A stretch of 64,000 nt of DNA. Source: HR10 sp964615335. Its GTDB lineage: Bacteria; Acidobacteriota; Blastocatellia; HR10. The DNA is taken from contig CAZTMT010000010.1 in assembly GCA_964615335.1 (NCBI GenBank), positions 65,140 through 129,139 of the forward strand. The letters run 5' to 3'. The notes under the pieces were generated by a model. The model was given only the letters and a program-made list of their open reading frames with translations. It made no database searches and was not told the DNA's origin. The position numbers and the translations under genes were made by a program. This document shows positions 37,503 to 46,775 of this stretch, one piece after another; the first letter of the stretch is position 1; each line of letters opens with the position of its first letter.

Positions 37503-38917
37503 CGGATTACCGGCTGAGGTTCTGCCGAGCCTTCGGAGGCCTTGGCGCGATGCGCCAGTCCGAGAGCCGACCAGAGATCGGCGGCGCGAACCGCTTCGGG
37601 CAATTCTCGGATCGTCGTGAGCACAAAGCCTTCTGTCTGCGCGCGGCGCAAATTCCCATGCGTCGCGCGCAAGATGGCAAAGAGATCCAGCAACTCGCTC
37701 CCCTCATAATATCCATCGTCGAGGCTCACCAGCACGCTCGCCGGGTGCCGGACAGGGCCCATGAGGCTCTCCCACAGACGCCGAAGCGCATCCGGATAGC
37801 GATGCGCGTGCGTGGCGGCGAAGAGATCGGCATCAGCGACAAATCCCTCTTCATCCATGCGCCCTTCGGCGCGCAGTCGCTCCAGGATGGGATTCATGTC
37901 CAGCGGATCTCCGACAAATGTGAGATAGCGATAGCGATCGCCCCACCGTTCGATGCGCGCTCGCCCGCGGGGGCCGACAATATAGACCATCCCGTTGCGA
38001 TGGTAGGCGACCAGATCCACTCCCGGAACGATCGAAAGCACTTCGGCCAGGCGCGGTTCCTGCTCTTCGGCGACATAGAACACGGCGCATCCGACCAGTC
38101 CGTAGCGCGGCTGAACGACGCTCCGCTCTCCCTCCAACCGGCTCCCGAGCCGAAACCCATCAGCGCGCAGGGCATCCTGCAATTCCGCGCGCCGGTAGCG
38201 CGCGAAGAGATTGCCGTGATCGGAGAAGAGCGTCAGGTGGATCTGTCCTCCGGATTCGAGAAAGAGCTGCTCTAGCTTTCGATCCACCGTGGCCAGGAAA
38301 TGGCGCACCAGACTTTCCCCCCCGACATGCGCCAGCGGATCGGTCGCGCTCACATAGGCGATGAAAACCTCCTCCGAAGAGCGTCGGAACTTCGCCAGGG
38401 CCTTTCGGAGCGAGAGTTGCGCATCCCAGAGCGCGCTCAGCGGAGGGGCGGCATATTCGAGAGTCATCGCCCATCCCGACGGGTGATAGTCGAAGAGTTC
38501 TCGGAACGTCCCTTCGATGAACGTGCTCCGGCGGAAACGCTGCCAGAATCCTCCGCGCATGGCGTTTGCCACAGGATCGTAGTAGTAGTCCTCATATCCG
38601 GGTGACGGGAGGGCTCCCCACGGCCTCAGGATCTCGATGAAAGCCGGATTGGTGAGCGAGGGATAAGGGGCGATCAGCCGCGTCGGCCGATGAAAGAAGG
38701 CGAAATGCCCCTGACGCCACATCTCTTCCACAAGCGCATACCCGACGCCGTCCAGCGAGAGAACGAAATGACGCAGGGGAGGATGCGGCTGCGGCGCGCG
38801 CTCGGAAGTGTACGTCGGGTTTGCGGGCCAGGCCGGCGACCTGTGGGATTTTTCTGGGAACTGCGAACCGATCATCGTCATCCCAAGCAGGAGCCAGAGC
38901 AGGGACCGCGGCATCAC
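37499..38917 (-). CDS. Alkaline phosphatase superfamily protein (nucleotide pyrophosphatase/phosphodiesterase-like)
   Basis: The 472-residue protein has an N-terminal hydrophobic leader (MMPRSLLWLLLGMTMIGSQ), so it is probably exported. Metal-site and nucleophile signatures of the alkaline phosphatase fold are visible. FVLSLDGVGYALVEEMW holds the first metal aspartate. PYPSLTNPAF supplies a Thr/Ser nucleophile. TDPLAHVGG and LFSDHGN provide further Asp/His ligands. The likely reaction is hydrolysis of a phosphodiester or phosphonate in the periplasm, with unknown substrate. The gene follows alaS by 41 bases and is coupled to the uncharacterised gene downstream. Confidence 0.6.
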   Translation of the reverse strand: MMPRSLLWLLLGMTMIGSQFPEKSHRSPAWPANPTYTSERAPQPHPPLRHFVLSLDGVGYALVEEMWRQGHFAFFHRPTRLIAPYPSLTNPAFIEILRPWGALPSPGYEDYYYDPVANAMRGGFWQRFRRSTFIEGTFRELFDYHPSGWAMTLEYAAPPLSALWDAQLSLRKALAKFRRSSEEVFIAYVSATDPLAHVGGESLVRHFLATVDRKLEQLFLESGGQIHLTLFSDHGNLFARYRRAELQDALRADGFRLGSRLEGERSVVQPRYGLVGCAVFYVAEEQEPRLAEVLSIVPGVDLVAYHRNGMVYIVGPRGRARIERWGDRYRYLTFVGDPLDMNPILERLRAEGRMDEEGFVADADLFAATHAHRYPDALRRLWESLMGPVRHPASVLVSLDDGYYEGSELLDLFAILRATHGNLRRAQTEGFVLTTIRELPEAVRAADLWSALGLAHRAKASEGSAEPQPVIR

Positions 38918-38958
38918 GGCGCGCTTCTCGTCCCGAGACTCCCGAAGTCCGCGATCGA

Positions 38959-41658
38959 CTATGATCTGTTCGGAGCCGCGTCGCCTTCGGTGCGCGCAGC
39001 CGAGAGCATCTCGGCGACGACCCGATAGGCCGCTTCCAGGGCTTCGGGCAATTTCTCCAGATCGCGTCCTCCGGCCTCAGCCAGATCGGGGCGTCCCCCT
39101 CCGCGCCCTCCGACAATTGTGGCTAATTCGCGAACGATCTTCCCGGCATGCAACGGAGGTACCAAATCGCGGGAGACGCGCACCAGAAGCGTCGCTTTTC
39201 CATCCTGAGCCTGGCCGAGGACGATGACGCCCGGAGCGATCCGGTTGAGCAACCGATCAGCCAGCTCGCGCAGGCTCGCCGGATCCAGGTTCTCGACGCG
39301 CTCGACCAGCACTCGAACTCCCTGCACTTCGCGGACGCGCTCGAGGGCATCGGCGACCGCCTGCGCCGCCAATTTCAGGCGCAGGACTTCGGCCTCTCGC
39401 TCCAGACGCCTCAGTTCGGCTTGCAGGCGTTCGACCTGAGCGGGCACATCGGCCGGTGTCGTGCGCAGCATCTCAGCCACCTGAGCCAGTCGCGCCTCAT
39501 CCTCCTGGAAGCGTTCCAGCGCAGCCCGCCCGCACACGGCCTCAATCCGTCGTACACCCGCTCCGATGGATTCCTCCCTCACGATCTTGAAGAGTCCGAT
39601 GTCTCCGGTCCGAGCGACATGCGTGCCGCCACACAGCTCTTTGGAAAAGCCCGGGACTTCGACCACACGCACGCGCGCGCCGTATTTTTCGCCAAAGAAA
39701 GCGAGCGCTCCGGACTCCAGCGCGCGCTCCAGGTCCATCTCAACCTTGGCGACTTCGACGTTTCGAAGGATCTGCTCGTTGACCAGATCCTCGATGGCTT
39801 TGATCTCCTCCGGAGTGAGCGGGGCAAAATGCGTGAAATCGAACCGGAGCCGATCCGGAGCGACGAGACTTCCGGCTTGCTTGACATGGGGACCGAGCAC
39901 TTCGCGCAGCGCGGCGTGCAGAAGGTGCGTCGCCGTGTGATGCGGACGGATACGCTCGCGCCGCTCGACATCAATGTGCGCGCGGACGCGATCGCCCGTG
40001 CGCAGCTCGCCCGTCTCGATCTCGGCGACATGAACGTACTTAGCCACGGTCGCCGTCCCATCGCTCACGAAGGTTTTCGAGACGGTATCGAGGACGCGGG
40101 CGCGGGCTCCCTCGCTCTCAATCACGCCCGTATCGCCAACCTGTCCTCCCGACTCGGCGTAAAAGGGGGTTTGATCGAGCACGATGTCCACGACCTGACC
40201 GGCTCGGACTCGATCCACCGGCTGGCCGTTCACAAACAGAGCCAGCACGCGCGCATCGCACTCGGTCTGCTCGTAGCCGAGGAAGCGCGTCTGGATCTCT
40301 TCAATTGTCGCGACAGCCTCTGTGTCCGCGAGCTTCTCCTGAAGGCTTCTCTTCCAGGCCTCCTGAGCGCGTTCTCGCTGTTCCTTCAGGGCTTCGCGGA
40401 ACCCCTCCCAATCCACCGCATATCCGCGCTGCGCGGCAATGTATTCGATCAGATCCTCGCGCAGGCCGTACGTATCGTAGAGCATGAAGGCGTCGCTTCC
40501 GGCGATCTGGCGGCCCCGGGTGCGCTCGAGGATCTCATCGAACTTGCGCAGACCCGCCGAGAGCGTGGAGAAGAACAGTTGCTCTTCGCGTCGCACGACC
40601 CGCTCGATCGTCGTCCGCGCATCGAGCAGCTCCGGATAAGCCGGAGCCATGAGGTCAATCACGCACGCTGTCACCGCGTGGAAGAAAGGTGAGGGCAGAC
40701 CGAGCTTGCGCCCGTGCCAGAGGGCGCGTCGCATGATCTTTCGCAGCACGTAGGCGCGCCCCTCATTGCCCGGGAACACTCCATCGGCGATCAGAAAGGC
40801 CGTCGCGCGCGCATGATCCGCGATCACGCGCATGGACATCCCCTCTTCGCTCTCGCTCACATAGGGGCGGCCGGCCAGATCGACGATCCGCTCCAGGATA
40901 GGACGGATGAGATCGGTCTCGTAGTTGGACATGACTCCCTGCAGCACAGCGGCGATCCGCTCCAGCCCCATCCCCGTATCCACAGAAGGTTTGGGCAGAG
41001 GCTTCAGCCTCCCCTCCTCGTCGCGCTCAAACTGCATGAAGACGAGGTTCCAAATCTCGATGATGTGATCGCCCGGACCATTCACATACTCGGGGCGGTT
41101 GAACGTCGGGTCCTCGCCGATGAAATAGTGGATCTCGCTGCAGGGCCCACAGGGACCGGTCTCTCCCATGGCCCAGAAATTCTCCTGGGCGCCGAAACGC
41201 AGGATGCGCTCGGGCGCCGCCCCCACCTTCCTCCACAGCGCGGCCGCTTCTTCATCCTCCTCGTAGACGGTGAACCAGAGGCGCTCGATGGGAAGCTCCC
41301 ACTGCCTCACCAGCAGGTCCCAGGCGAACCAGATCGCCTCTTCCTTGAAGTAGTCGCCGAAGCTGAAATTCCCCAGCATCTCGAAGAACGTATGATGCCG
41401 GGCCGTCCGGCCGACCTGTTCGAGATCGTTATGCTTTCCTCCGGCGCGCACACATTTTTGCGCCGAAGCCGCTCGCGTATACTCCCGCTCTTCCAGACCG
41501 AGGAAGACGTTCTTGAACTGGTTCATCCCGGCGTTGGCGAAAAGAAGCGTGGGATCCTGGGGCAGGACAAGCGGTGAGCTTTTCACCACCCGATGGCCGT
41601 GCCGCTCGAAGTACGCGAGGAAGGCGCGACGGATCTCATGCCCGCTGGCTCCCCACAT
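38959..41658 (-). CDS. alaS: Alanyl-tRNA synthetase
   Basis: The 899-residue enzyme charges tRNA-Ala. The class II core is at the start (ASGHEIRRAFLAYFERHGHRVVKSSPL). The editing domain has HHTATHLLHAALREVLG and CGGTHVARTG, which hold the zinc/His ligands. The C-terminal C-Ala (DHHA1-type) domain ends in GGRGGGRPDLAEAGG. The ATG at 41658 (MWGASGHE) follows GAGGTAAGGAT; the longer frame lacks similarity. The mRNA leader carries a long stem next to the ribosome-binding site (see separate entry). Confidence 0.96.
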   Translation of the reverse strand: MWGASGHEIRRAFLAYFERHGHRVVKSSPLVLPQDPTLLFANAGMNQFKNVFLGLEEREYTRAASAQKCVRAGGKHNDLEQVGRTARHHTFFEMLGNFSFGDYFKEEAIWFAWDLLVRQWELPIERLWFTVYEEDEEAAALWRKVGAAPERILRFGAQENFWAMGETGPCGPCSEIHYFIGEDPTFNRPEYVNGPGDHIIEIWNLVFMQFERDEEGRLKPLPKPSVDTGMGLERIAAVLQGVMSNYETDLIRPILERIVDLAGRPYVSESEEGMSMRVIADHARATAFLIADGVFPGNEGRAYVLRKIMRRALWHGRKLGLPSPFFHAVTACVIDLMAPAYPELLDARTTIERVVRREEQLFFSTLSAGLRKFDEILERTRGRQIAGSDAFMLYDTYGLREDLIEYIAAQRGYAVDWEGFREALKEQRERAQEAWKRSLQEKLADTEAVATIEEIQTRFLGYEQTECDARVLALFVNGQPVDRVRAGQVVDIVLDQTPFYAESGGQVGDTGVIESEGARARVLDTVSKTFVSDGTATVAKYVHVAEIETGELRTGDRVRAHIDVERRERIRPHHTATHLLHAALREVLGPHVKQAGSLVAPDRLRFDFTHFAPLTPEEIKAIEDLVNEQILRNVEVAKVEMDLERALESGALAFFGEKYGARVRVVEVPGFSKELCGGTHVARTGDIGLFKIVREESIGAGVRRIEAVCGRAALERFQEDEARLAQVAEMLRTTPADVPAQVERLQAELRRLEREAEVLRLKLAAQAVADALERVREVQGVRVLVERVENLDPASLRELADRLLNRIAPGVIVLGQAQDGKATLLVRVSRDLVPPLHAGKIVRELATIVGGRGGGRPDLAEAGGRDLEKLPEALEAAYRVVAEMLSAARTEGDAAPNRS

Positions 41659-41675
41659 ATCCTTACCTCGCTCTC

Positions 41676-41726
41676 GGGCTCGGGCCTTTGCGGGAACAAC
41701 AACCTTCTGCGCGCGCTCCCGAGCCC
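41676..41726 (-). promoter_or_regulatory. alaS leader with nine-base-pair stem next to the ribosome-binding site
   Basis: In the alaS mRNA GGGCTCGGG (41726-41718) can pair with CCCGAGCCC (41684-41676) around a 33-base loop, ending close to the GAGGTAAGG ribosome-binding site. Upstream is a possible promoter (TTGTCG, 17 bases, TATCCT). The stem could tune translation. E. coli AlaRS autorepresses transcription through palindromic DNA at its promoter, but homology to that site is not shown here. Confidence 0.4.
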
Positions 41727-41775
41727 CTGAAAGCAAAAAGGATAACCTAAAACGAACCCTCCGACAATGCGAGCG

Positions 41776-42705
41776 TTACCCCAACAGCAGGTGGCGCAAC
41801 ACAAAGAGGAGATTGGCCGGTCGCTCGGCCAGCCGGCGCATGAACCACGGGAACCAGAAAGACCCGTAGGAGATGAGCACGAGCATGCGATACCCCTCCC
41901 GAGCGAGGCGCATCTGCTGCTGGCGCTGAATGCCGTAGAGCATCTGGAACTCCGTCTCGGAGCGGGGGATGCCGGAGGCGGCGGCGAAGTCCGCGATCCG
42001 ACGAATGAGCGTGAGATCGTGCGTGGCCATCGCCGCGCGCACGCCGTTGCGTCGCGCCTCCTCGCCCAGAAGCCGTCGCGCGAGGGCGAAGAAGTTTTCA
42101 TCCACGTCCCGCTTTCGGGGGAAGGCCCGATCGGGCGGCTCGCGATAAGCCCCTTTCACCAGCCGAATGGCCGGACTCAGGGGCAAAAGCGAGAGAAGAT
42201 CGCGCTCGGTCCGGTAGAGATAGGCTTGCAGACAGACACCCACATGGGGGTATGCCGCGCGCGCGCGACGATAGAGATCCAGCGTCAGATCCACATAGGG
42301 GCTGGACTCCATGTCAATCCAGACCATCTGATGCGGAGCTGCGGCTTCCAGAATCGTCCGCAGGTTCGCGTAGCAGAGGTCCGGACTCAGGTCCAGGCCA
42401 AGCTGCGTCAGTTTGACGGAGATCTCCGCCGGATGCGGCCAGCTCCGAATCCGCTCGAGCACGTCCACGTAGTGAGCCGCGACAGCTTCAGCCTCGCGCG
42501 CGTCCGTGATGTTCTCTCCCAGGTGAGTGAAGACCGTCCCGATGCCCTGGTCCTGTAGAGCGCGCCCGGCGGCCAGGGCGTCCTCAAGCGTCTCCCCCGG
42601 AATGAACCGTTTGACCGCGCGACGAACGAAACGATAGCGTGGAGCGCGTTCTCGCAACCACTGATTTTGAGATCCGGCCAAAAGCAGCGTGCGGAGAAGA
42701 CCCAT
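41776..42705 (-). CDS. Proline dehydrogenase
   Basis: The 309-residue protein is a stand-alone FAD-dependent PutA-type proline dehydrogenase (TIM barrel). Signatures are EISVKLTQLGLDLS near residue 95, VWIDMESSPYVD near 128, RLVKGAYREP near 180 and AMATHDLTLIRRIADFA near 222. It oxidises proline to pyrroline-5-carboxylate and feeds electrons to the membrane. The first residues (MGLLRTLLLAG) resemble those of other monofunctional ProDHs. No P5C dehydrogenase is adjacent. It is encoded 117 bases upstream of alaS on the same strand. Confidence 0.9.
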   Translation of the reverse strand: MGLLRTLLLAGSQNQWLRERAPRYRFVRRAVKRFIPGETLEDALAAGRALQDQGIGTVFTHLGENITDAREAEAVAAHYVDVLERIRSWPHPAEISVKLTQLGLDLSPDLCYANLRTILEAAAPHQMVWIDMESSPYVDLTLDLYRRARAAYPHVGVCLQAYLYRTERDLLSLLPLSPAIRLVKGAYREPPDRAFPRKRDVDENFFALARRLLGEEARRNGVRAAMATHDLTLIRRIADFAAASGIPRSETEFQMLYGIQRQQQMRLAREGYRMLVLISYGSFWFPWFMRRLAERPANLLFVLRHLLLG

Positions 42706-42742
42706 GCTCCCCCCCCATCGTCACCTGAAGTCGTGTTCTCAT

Positions 42743-43726
42743 TTATGGCACTGCCTGAAAGAAGATCTCCTCGCGGATGGTCGCGCGGACAGGCCGTCCA
42801 TTCCATCGCGCTGGAAGGAAGCGAAATCGTTGAAAGGCCTCCAGAGCAAAGGGGTCCATATCGCGGTCGAACGTGCGCAGCACGCGCGCGTTCGTGACCC
42901 GCCCTTCTGGAGTCACTATGCCTTCGACCAGGATAGTTCCCATCGCACGACGCGTGGGAAATTTCGGCACGACGCGCTCGATGAGCACAGGAGGGAGGAA
43001 GACGTCTTCCGATGACACGTCAAGCGGTCGCCCGTACTCATCGCACGGCGCCGAGATCTCACGGGGACGATTTCGCAACTGCGCGGCCGGAAGGATAGCC
43101 ACCGTCACGGTCATGAGGACGGATTGGGATTCCCCGGACTGCCCGAGGTCGGGAAGTCCCCCCTCAAGCAGAATGGTCTCAAAATGGCCCACTTCGTAAT
43201 GGTCCGCGCGAAGAACCGCCTGCCCGCGATAGGTCACGACAATGCGCACGCGCGCCTGCGTGCGCGAGATCGAAATCACCTCCACCGTGCGTTCCAGCAC
43301 GGAGCGGGCGAGATCTTCCATCTGCTCCTCAAGCGGGTGCGCCGGTCGTTCAGCCAGAAGGAGTCCATCGCGGAAGCGCTCGCCCGGAAGGAACCCCACG
43401 GAGCGAATGTGCACGGGGGTGAGCGACTCCCGCCCGAGCGTCTTACGCAGATAGGTCCATTCGGCATCCAGGCTGTCCAGCGTCTGAGTCAAGCGCACGG
43501 GCTCGGGATTCGACGAAGCCGCTTTCCCCGAAGCGCGATAGGCGACCAGCGTCATGCTCGCCCCAAGCAGGGCGGGCTCGGGCCGACGCGATTGTCCGCT
43601 CCCTTCCGGACCCCCTATCAAAAGCCCCAGCGCCACGATCCCATGCCAGAGTGCAGCCCACCTCTTCCGCCTCTGCGAAGGTCCTCGCCCGAGGCATTCG
43701 ACAGCCCTCTTCTCATTCACGGCCAT
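42743..43726 (-). CDS. TonB C-terminal domain protein
   Basis: The 327-residue protein has one hydrophobic N-terminal segment (WAALWHGIVALGLLIGG), probably a membrane anchor. The C-terminal domain PPVLIERVVPKFPTRRAMGTILVEGIVTPEGRVTNARVLRTF...AFQRFRFLPARWNGRPV has the TonB C-terminal fold. The middle part is not familiar. TonB proteins pass proton-motive energy to outer-membrane receptors, but the usual proline-rich spacer is missing. It may be one of the many periplasmic TonB-like proteins of Acidobacteria. ATG 43726 is used; GTG 43720 has better-spaced GAGG. The 5' end overlaps rsmI. Confidence 0.7.
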   Translation of the reverse strand: MAVNEKRAVECLGRGPSQRRKRWAALWHGIVALGLLIGGPEGSGQSRRPEPALLGASMTLVAYRASGKAASSNPEPVRLTQTLDSLDAEWTYLRKTLGRESLTPVHIRSVGFLPGERFRDGLLLAERPAHPLEEQMEDLARSVLERTVEVISISRTQARVRIVVTYRGQAVLRADHYEVGHFETILLEGGLPDLGQSGESQSVLMTVTVAILPAAQLRNRPREISAPCDEYGRPLDVSSEDVFLPPVLIERVVPKFPTRRAMGTILVEGIVTPEGRVTNARVLRTFDRDMDPFALEAFQRFRFLPARWNGRPVRATIREEIFFQAVP

Positions 43727-44576
43727 CCTCTTGCTGAGAGTTGACGTAAGCTCGGTAGACAACTCGTTGGCTCACGCCATAGTGCTCAGCCACCTGTTTG
43801 ACAGCTCTCTTGGTGTCCAGCCCTGTGGCCTTTCTGAGAGCGCGCACGTGCTCGGCCAGCGTGGCGGCGCTCACGGAGACCGAAGACTCCTCGGCTCCGG
43901 CGACCAGCAGAACGATCTCGCCCCTGACCGGGGAGGCGGCCACGCGCTCGGCCAGCTCGTCCAAAGAGGCCCGCTCGAATGTCTCATGCACCTTCGTCAT
44001 CTCGCGAGCCAGAACGGCCGGCCGCGAACCCAAGATCTCGCGCATATCGGCCAGAGTCTCCCGAAGGCGATGTGGCGCCTCGAAGAAGACGAGCGTATAG
44101 GGGAGCGCCTTCAGCTTCTTCAGCTCTGCTCTTCGATGCGAGCGCCGGGCCGGGAGAAACCCCACAAAGAGGAAGCGATCCACAGCGAGTCCCGCTCCCA
44201 TGAGAGCTGTCGTTATGGCCGAGGGACCCGGGATGGGCACAACCGGAATCCCGTGAGCGATCGCTTCGCGCAGAAGGACATCGCCCGGATCGGAGAGAAG
44301 CGGCGTGCCCGCATCGCTCACAAGCGCAATATTCTGCCCCTCTTTCAAGCGCGCGATGAGTTGACCGGTGCGCTTCCTCTGATTGTGTTCGTGATAGCTG
44401 AGCAGGGGCTTGACCAGGCCATAGTGGCGGAGCAGCTTGAGCGTCTGCCGCGTGTCCTCGCACGCGATGAGATCCACCTCCCGAAGAATGCGCAAGGCGC
44501 GAAGTGTAATATCCTCCAAGTTCCCAATGGGCGTCGCGACGATGTACAACGTCCCGGGCATGCGAGATTTCAGCAT
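43713..44576 (-). CDS. rsmI: 16S rRNA (cytidine(1402)-2'-O)-methyltransferase RsmI
   Basis: The 287-residue SPOUT-like SAM-dependent methyltransferase has the tetrapyrrole methylase fold. It begins MPGTLYIVATPIGNLEDITLRAL, with ACEDTRQTLKLLRHY and LVSDAGTPLLSDPG. It methylates the 2'-O of C1402 in 16S rRNA. The C-terminal ADGLDT-like segment (TGLDTKRAVKQVAEHYGVSQRVVYRAYV) is a helix-turn-helix-like extension found in many RsmI. The start is taken at ATG 44576; ATG 44561 also keeps the core, and the upstream TTG at 44600 lacks support. Confidence 0.92.
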   Translation of the reverse strand: MLKSRMPGTLYIVATPIGNLEDITLRALRILREVDLIACEDTRQTLKLLRHYGLVKPLLSYHEHNQRKRTGQLIARLKEGQNIALVSDAGTPLLSDPGDVLLREAIAHGIPVVPIPGPSAITTALMGAGLAVDRFLFVGFLPARRSHRRAELKKLKALPYTLVFFEAPHRLRETLADMREILGSRPAVLAREMTKVHETFERASLDELAERVAASPVRGEIVLLVAGAEESSVSVSAATLAEHVRALRKATGLDTKRAVKQVAEHYGVSQRVVYRAYVNSQQEDGRE

Positions 44577-44755
44577 ATCCCACGAGGACACTGATTTCAA
44601 CAGGTGAGAAGCCCATGACGGTGCGTGTTCGGCGCGCCGGGCCTCAGCTGCAACAGAGTGCCGGCAGGGCCCCTGCTCCGAAGGGGGGATTTCTTGCTTC
44701 GAGGGACGGAAAGAAGTACAATGCCACCTCGCGAATCCAGAAAAAGAGGGAGGCT

Positions 44756-45427
44756 ATGAGACCACTCAGCCTTTTGCTCATCATGCTGAGCGCGGGGGCT
44801 CTGGCGTCGGCACGGGCGCAAGGGCAAACGGCGCCGGCGCAAAATCCGGGTTCGGGCGGAACCCCGACGACTGTCCCCGTCGGGCGCATCGCCGTCATCA
44901 ACACGAACGCTTTCCTGGCCGAAGACGGGATTCAGCAACTCGTCCAGCAGGTCAAACGGGTCAATGACATGTTCAAGGACAAGGAGGCCGAGCTGAATGC
45001 GCTGGAGCAGCGCGTCGAGAGCTTGCGTCGGGAGCTGGAGACGCAGGGTCCGAACCTGACCCCTCAGGCGCGAGCGGATAAGCAGGATGCGCTCGAACAG
45101 CTCCAGCGCGAACTCCAGCGGAAGAAAGAGGACGCCGACCGTGCCTACCAGCGCGCCTTGCGCGAGGCTATCGCCCCGGTGCGCGAGCGGATCGGCGCGT
45201 TCCTGGAGACGTATGCCAAGAGCCGAGGGATCACCATCGTGCTGGAGGTCGCCAATCTCGCGCAGGCCGGCGGGCTCGCGTATGTGGACCCAGCGGCCGA
45301 CATCACGCGCGATTTCATCAACGAGTATAACAAGGCCAATCCGGTCGTGACGTCTTCGACCCCTTCAGCTCCGAGCGCAGACCGACCGGCTTCAGGAGCG
45401 CAGAAGTCCCCTCCGCGAAAGCCCTGA
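44756..45427 (+). CDS. OmpH/Skp family periplasmic chaperone
   Basis: The 223-residue protein has a signal peptide (LSLLLIMLSAGALASARA) and a low-complexity linker. The OmpH core follows: VGRIAVINTNAFLAEDGIQQLVQQV, then a long coiled coil (MFKDKEAELNALEQRVESLRRELETQG...QREL) and a C-terminal strand (YAKSRGITIVLEVANLAQAGG). Skp binds unfolded outer-membrane proteins. It precedes fabZ-lpxA-lpxI, the usual place for skp in Gram-negatives; lpxD, commonly between, is absent here. The C-terminal tail is unusually long and Pro/Ser-rich. Confidence 0.85.
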   Translation: MRPLSLLLIMLSAGALASARAQGQTAPAQNPGSGGTPTTVPVGRIAVINTNAFLAEDGIQQLVQQVKRVNDMFKDKEAELNALEQRVESLRRELETQGPNLTPQARADKQDALEQLQRELQRKKEDADRAYQRALREAIAPVRERIGAFLETYAKSRGITIVLEVANLAQAGGLAYVDPAADITRDFINEYNKANPVVTSSTPSAPSADRPASGAQKSPPRKP

Positions 45428-45486
45428 GCCGGTGATTCCCGCAAGAGGGTGCGCGCGCAAAGGCAGCGCTCTGAGAGGATTCGGCT

Positions 45487-45999
45487 ATGGAGACGGTCTT
45501 TGACGCCGTGCAGATTCAGCAGTTTCTCCCGCATCGCTATCCTTTCCTGCTCGTGGATCGGATCGTGGAATTCGAGCCGAGGAAACGGATCGTCGGCATC
45601 AAGAACGTGACGCTCAACGAATTCTTCTTCCAGGGCCATTTCCCGGGGGCTCCGGTCATGCCCGGTGTTCTCGTGATCGAAGCTATGGCCCAGACGGCCG
45701 GCGTGCTCATGTATCACGAGGTGGCCGATGCGAGCAACAAGCTCGTCTTCTTCACCGGCATTGACAAGGCGAAGTTTCGCAGACCCGTCGTCCCCGGGGA
45801 TACGTTGCGGCTGGAGCTGACGGTCCTTCGGCTCAAGTCCCGCTATATTCGGTTGCGCGGAGAAGCGTACGTGGATGGCCAGCTTGTGGCCGAGGCGGAG
45901 ATCACCTCACAGCTTGTGGATCTGGAAGCCGTGCGCAAGAACGCCGCAGCGCTTCAGATCCCCGCGCCTCTGGATCCCGCGTCGGAGGAGGGAACGTGA
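45487..45999 (+). CDS. fabZ: 3-hydroxyacyl-ACP dehydratase FabZ
   Basis: The 170-residue hot-dog fold enzyme has IQQFLPHRYPFLLVDRIVEF and FFQGHFPGAPVMPGVLVIEAMAQTAG, with the catalytic His and Glu. It dehydrates 3-hydroxyacyl-ACP in fatty acid synthesis and influences the supply of hydroxyacyl chains for lipid A. The C-terminal tail (RKNAAALQIPAPLDPASEEGT) is longer than usual. It overlaps lpxA by four bases (GTGA), so the acyl-ACP dehydratase and acyltransferase are coupled. Confidence 0.95.
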   Translation: METVFDAVQIQQFLPHRYPFLLVDRIVEFEPRKRIVGIKNVTLNEFFFQGHFPGAPVMPGVLVIEAMAQTAGVLMYHEVADASNKLVFFTGIDKAKFRRPVVPGDTLRLELTVLRLKSRYIRLRGEAYVDGQLVAEAEITSQLVDLEAVRKNAAALQIPAPLDPASEEGT

Positions 46000-46775
46000 G
46001 TGTCACCATCCATCCGACGGCCATCGTCAGTCCCCGCGCGGAGCTGGGCGAGGGCGTTCATATCGGCCCTTATGCCATCATCGGCGATGGAGTCATCCTT
46101 CATGACCGCGTCCGCGTCTCCGCTCATTGCGTCATCGAAGGACCGACCGAGATCGGGGAAGATACCATCATCTTCCCCTTCGCTTCCATCGGTCAGATCC
46201 CCCAGGATCTGAAATACAGAGGTGAGCCGAGCAGCGTTCGCATCGGACGCCGCAACCGCATCCGCGAATACGTGACAATCCATCGGGGCACGGAGGGAGG
46301 AGGGGGGATCACCATCGTCGGGGATGATAATCTTCTCATGGTGCAGGCGCACGTCGCCCATGATTGCCACGTCGGCAATCATGTGATCATGGCTAATGGG
46401 GCATCTCTGGCCGGCCATGTTCTCGTAGAAGATCATGCCACGCTGGGCGCCTATGTGGGCGTGCATCAGTTCTGCCGCATCGGGAAGTACGCTTTCGTCG
46501 GCGCCTATGCCGTCGTCGTGAAAGATGTCCTGCCCTATTCGCTCTGTGCCGGCAATCACGCCCGATGCTACGGTCCCAATACGGTGGGACTTCGCCGCAA
46601 GGGCTTCACGGCTGAGCAACGTCGCGCCCTCGATCGGGCGTTTCATCTTTTGCTCTCGGCGAAACTCAATACGACGCAGGCGCTCGAAGCTCTGCGGCGG
46701 GAACTCGGACATGTCCCCGAGGTGCAGGATATCATCGCTTTCATCGAGACGTCGCGTCGAGGCGTCGTGAAGTGA
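45996..46775 (+). CDS. lpxA: UDP-N-acetylglucosamine acyltransferase LpxA
   Basis: The 259-residue left-handed beta-helix protein has hexapeptide repeats (IHPTAIVSPRAELGEGVHIGPYAIIGDGVILHDRV). The catalytic His lies in VQAHVAHDCHVGNHVIMANG. LpxA transfers 3-hydroxyacyl chains to UDP-GlcNAc, the first step of lipid A synthesis. The GTG start overlaps fabZ; the end overlaps lpxI. The C-terminal alpha-helical domain (LDRAFHLLLSAKLNTTQALEAL) is complete. Confidence 0.96.
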   Translation: MSVTIHPTAIVSPRAELGEGVHIGPYAIIGDGVILHDRVRVSAHCVIEGPTEIGEDTIIFPFASIGQIPQDLKYRGEPSSVRIGRRNRIREYVTIHRGTEGGGGITIVGDDNLLMVQAHVAHDCHVGNHVIMANGASLAGHVLVEDHATLGAYVGVHQFCRIGKYAFVGAYAVVVKDVLPYSLCAGNHARCYGPNTVGLRRKGFTAEQRRALDRAFHLLLSAKLNTTQALEALRRELGHVPEVQDIIAFIETSRRGVVK

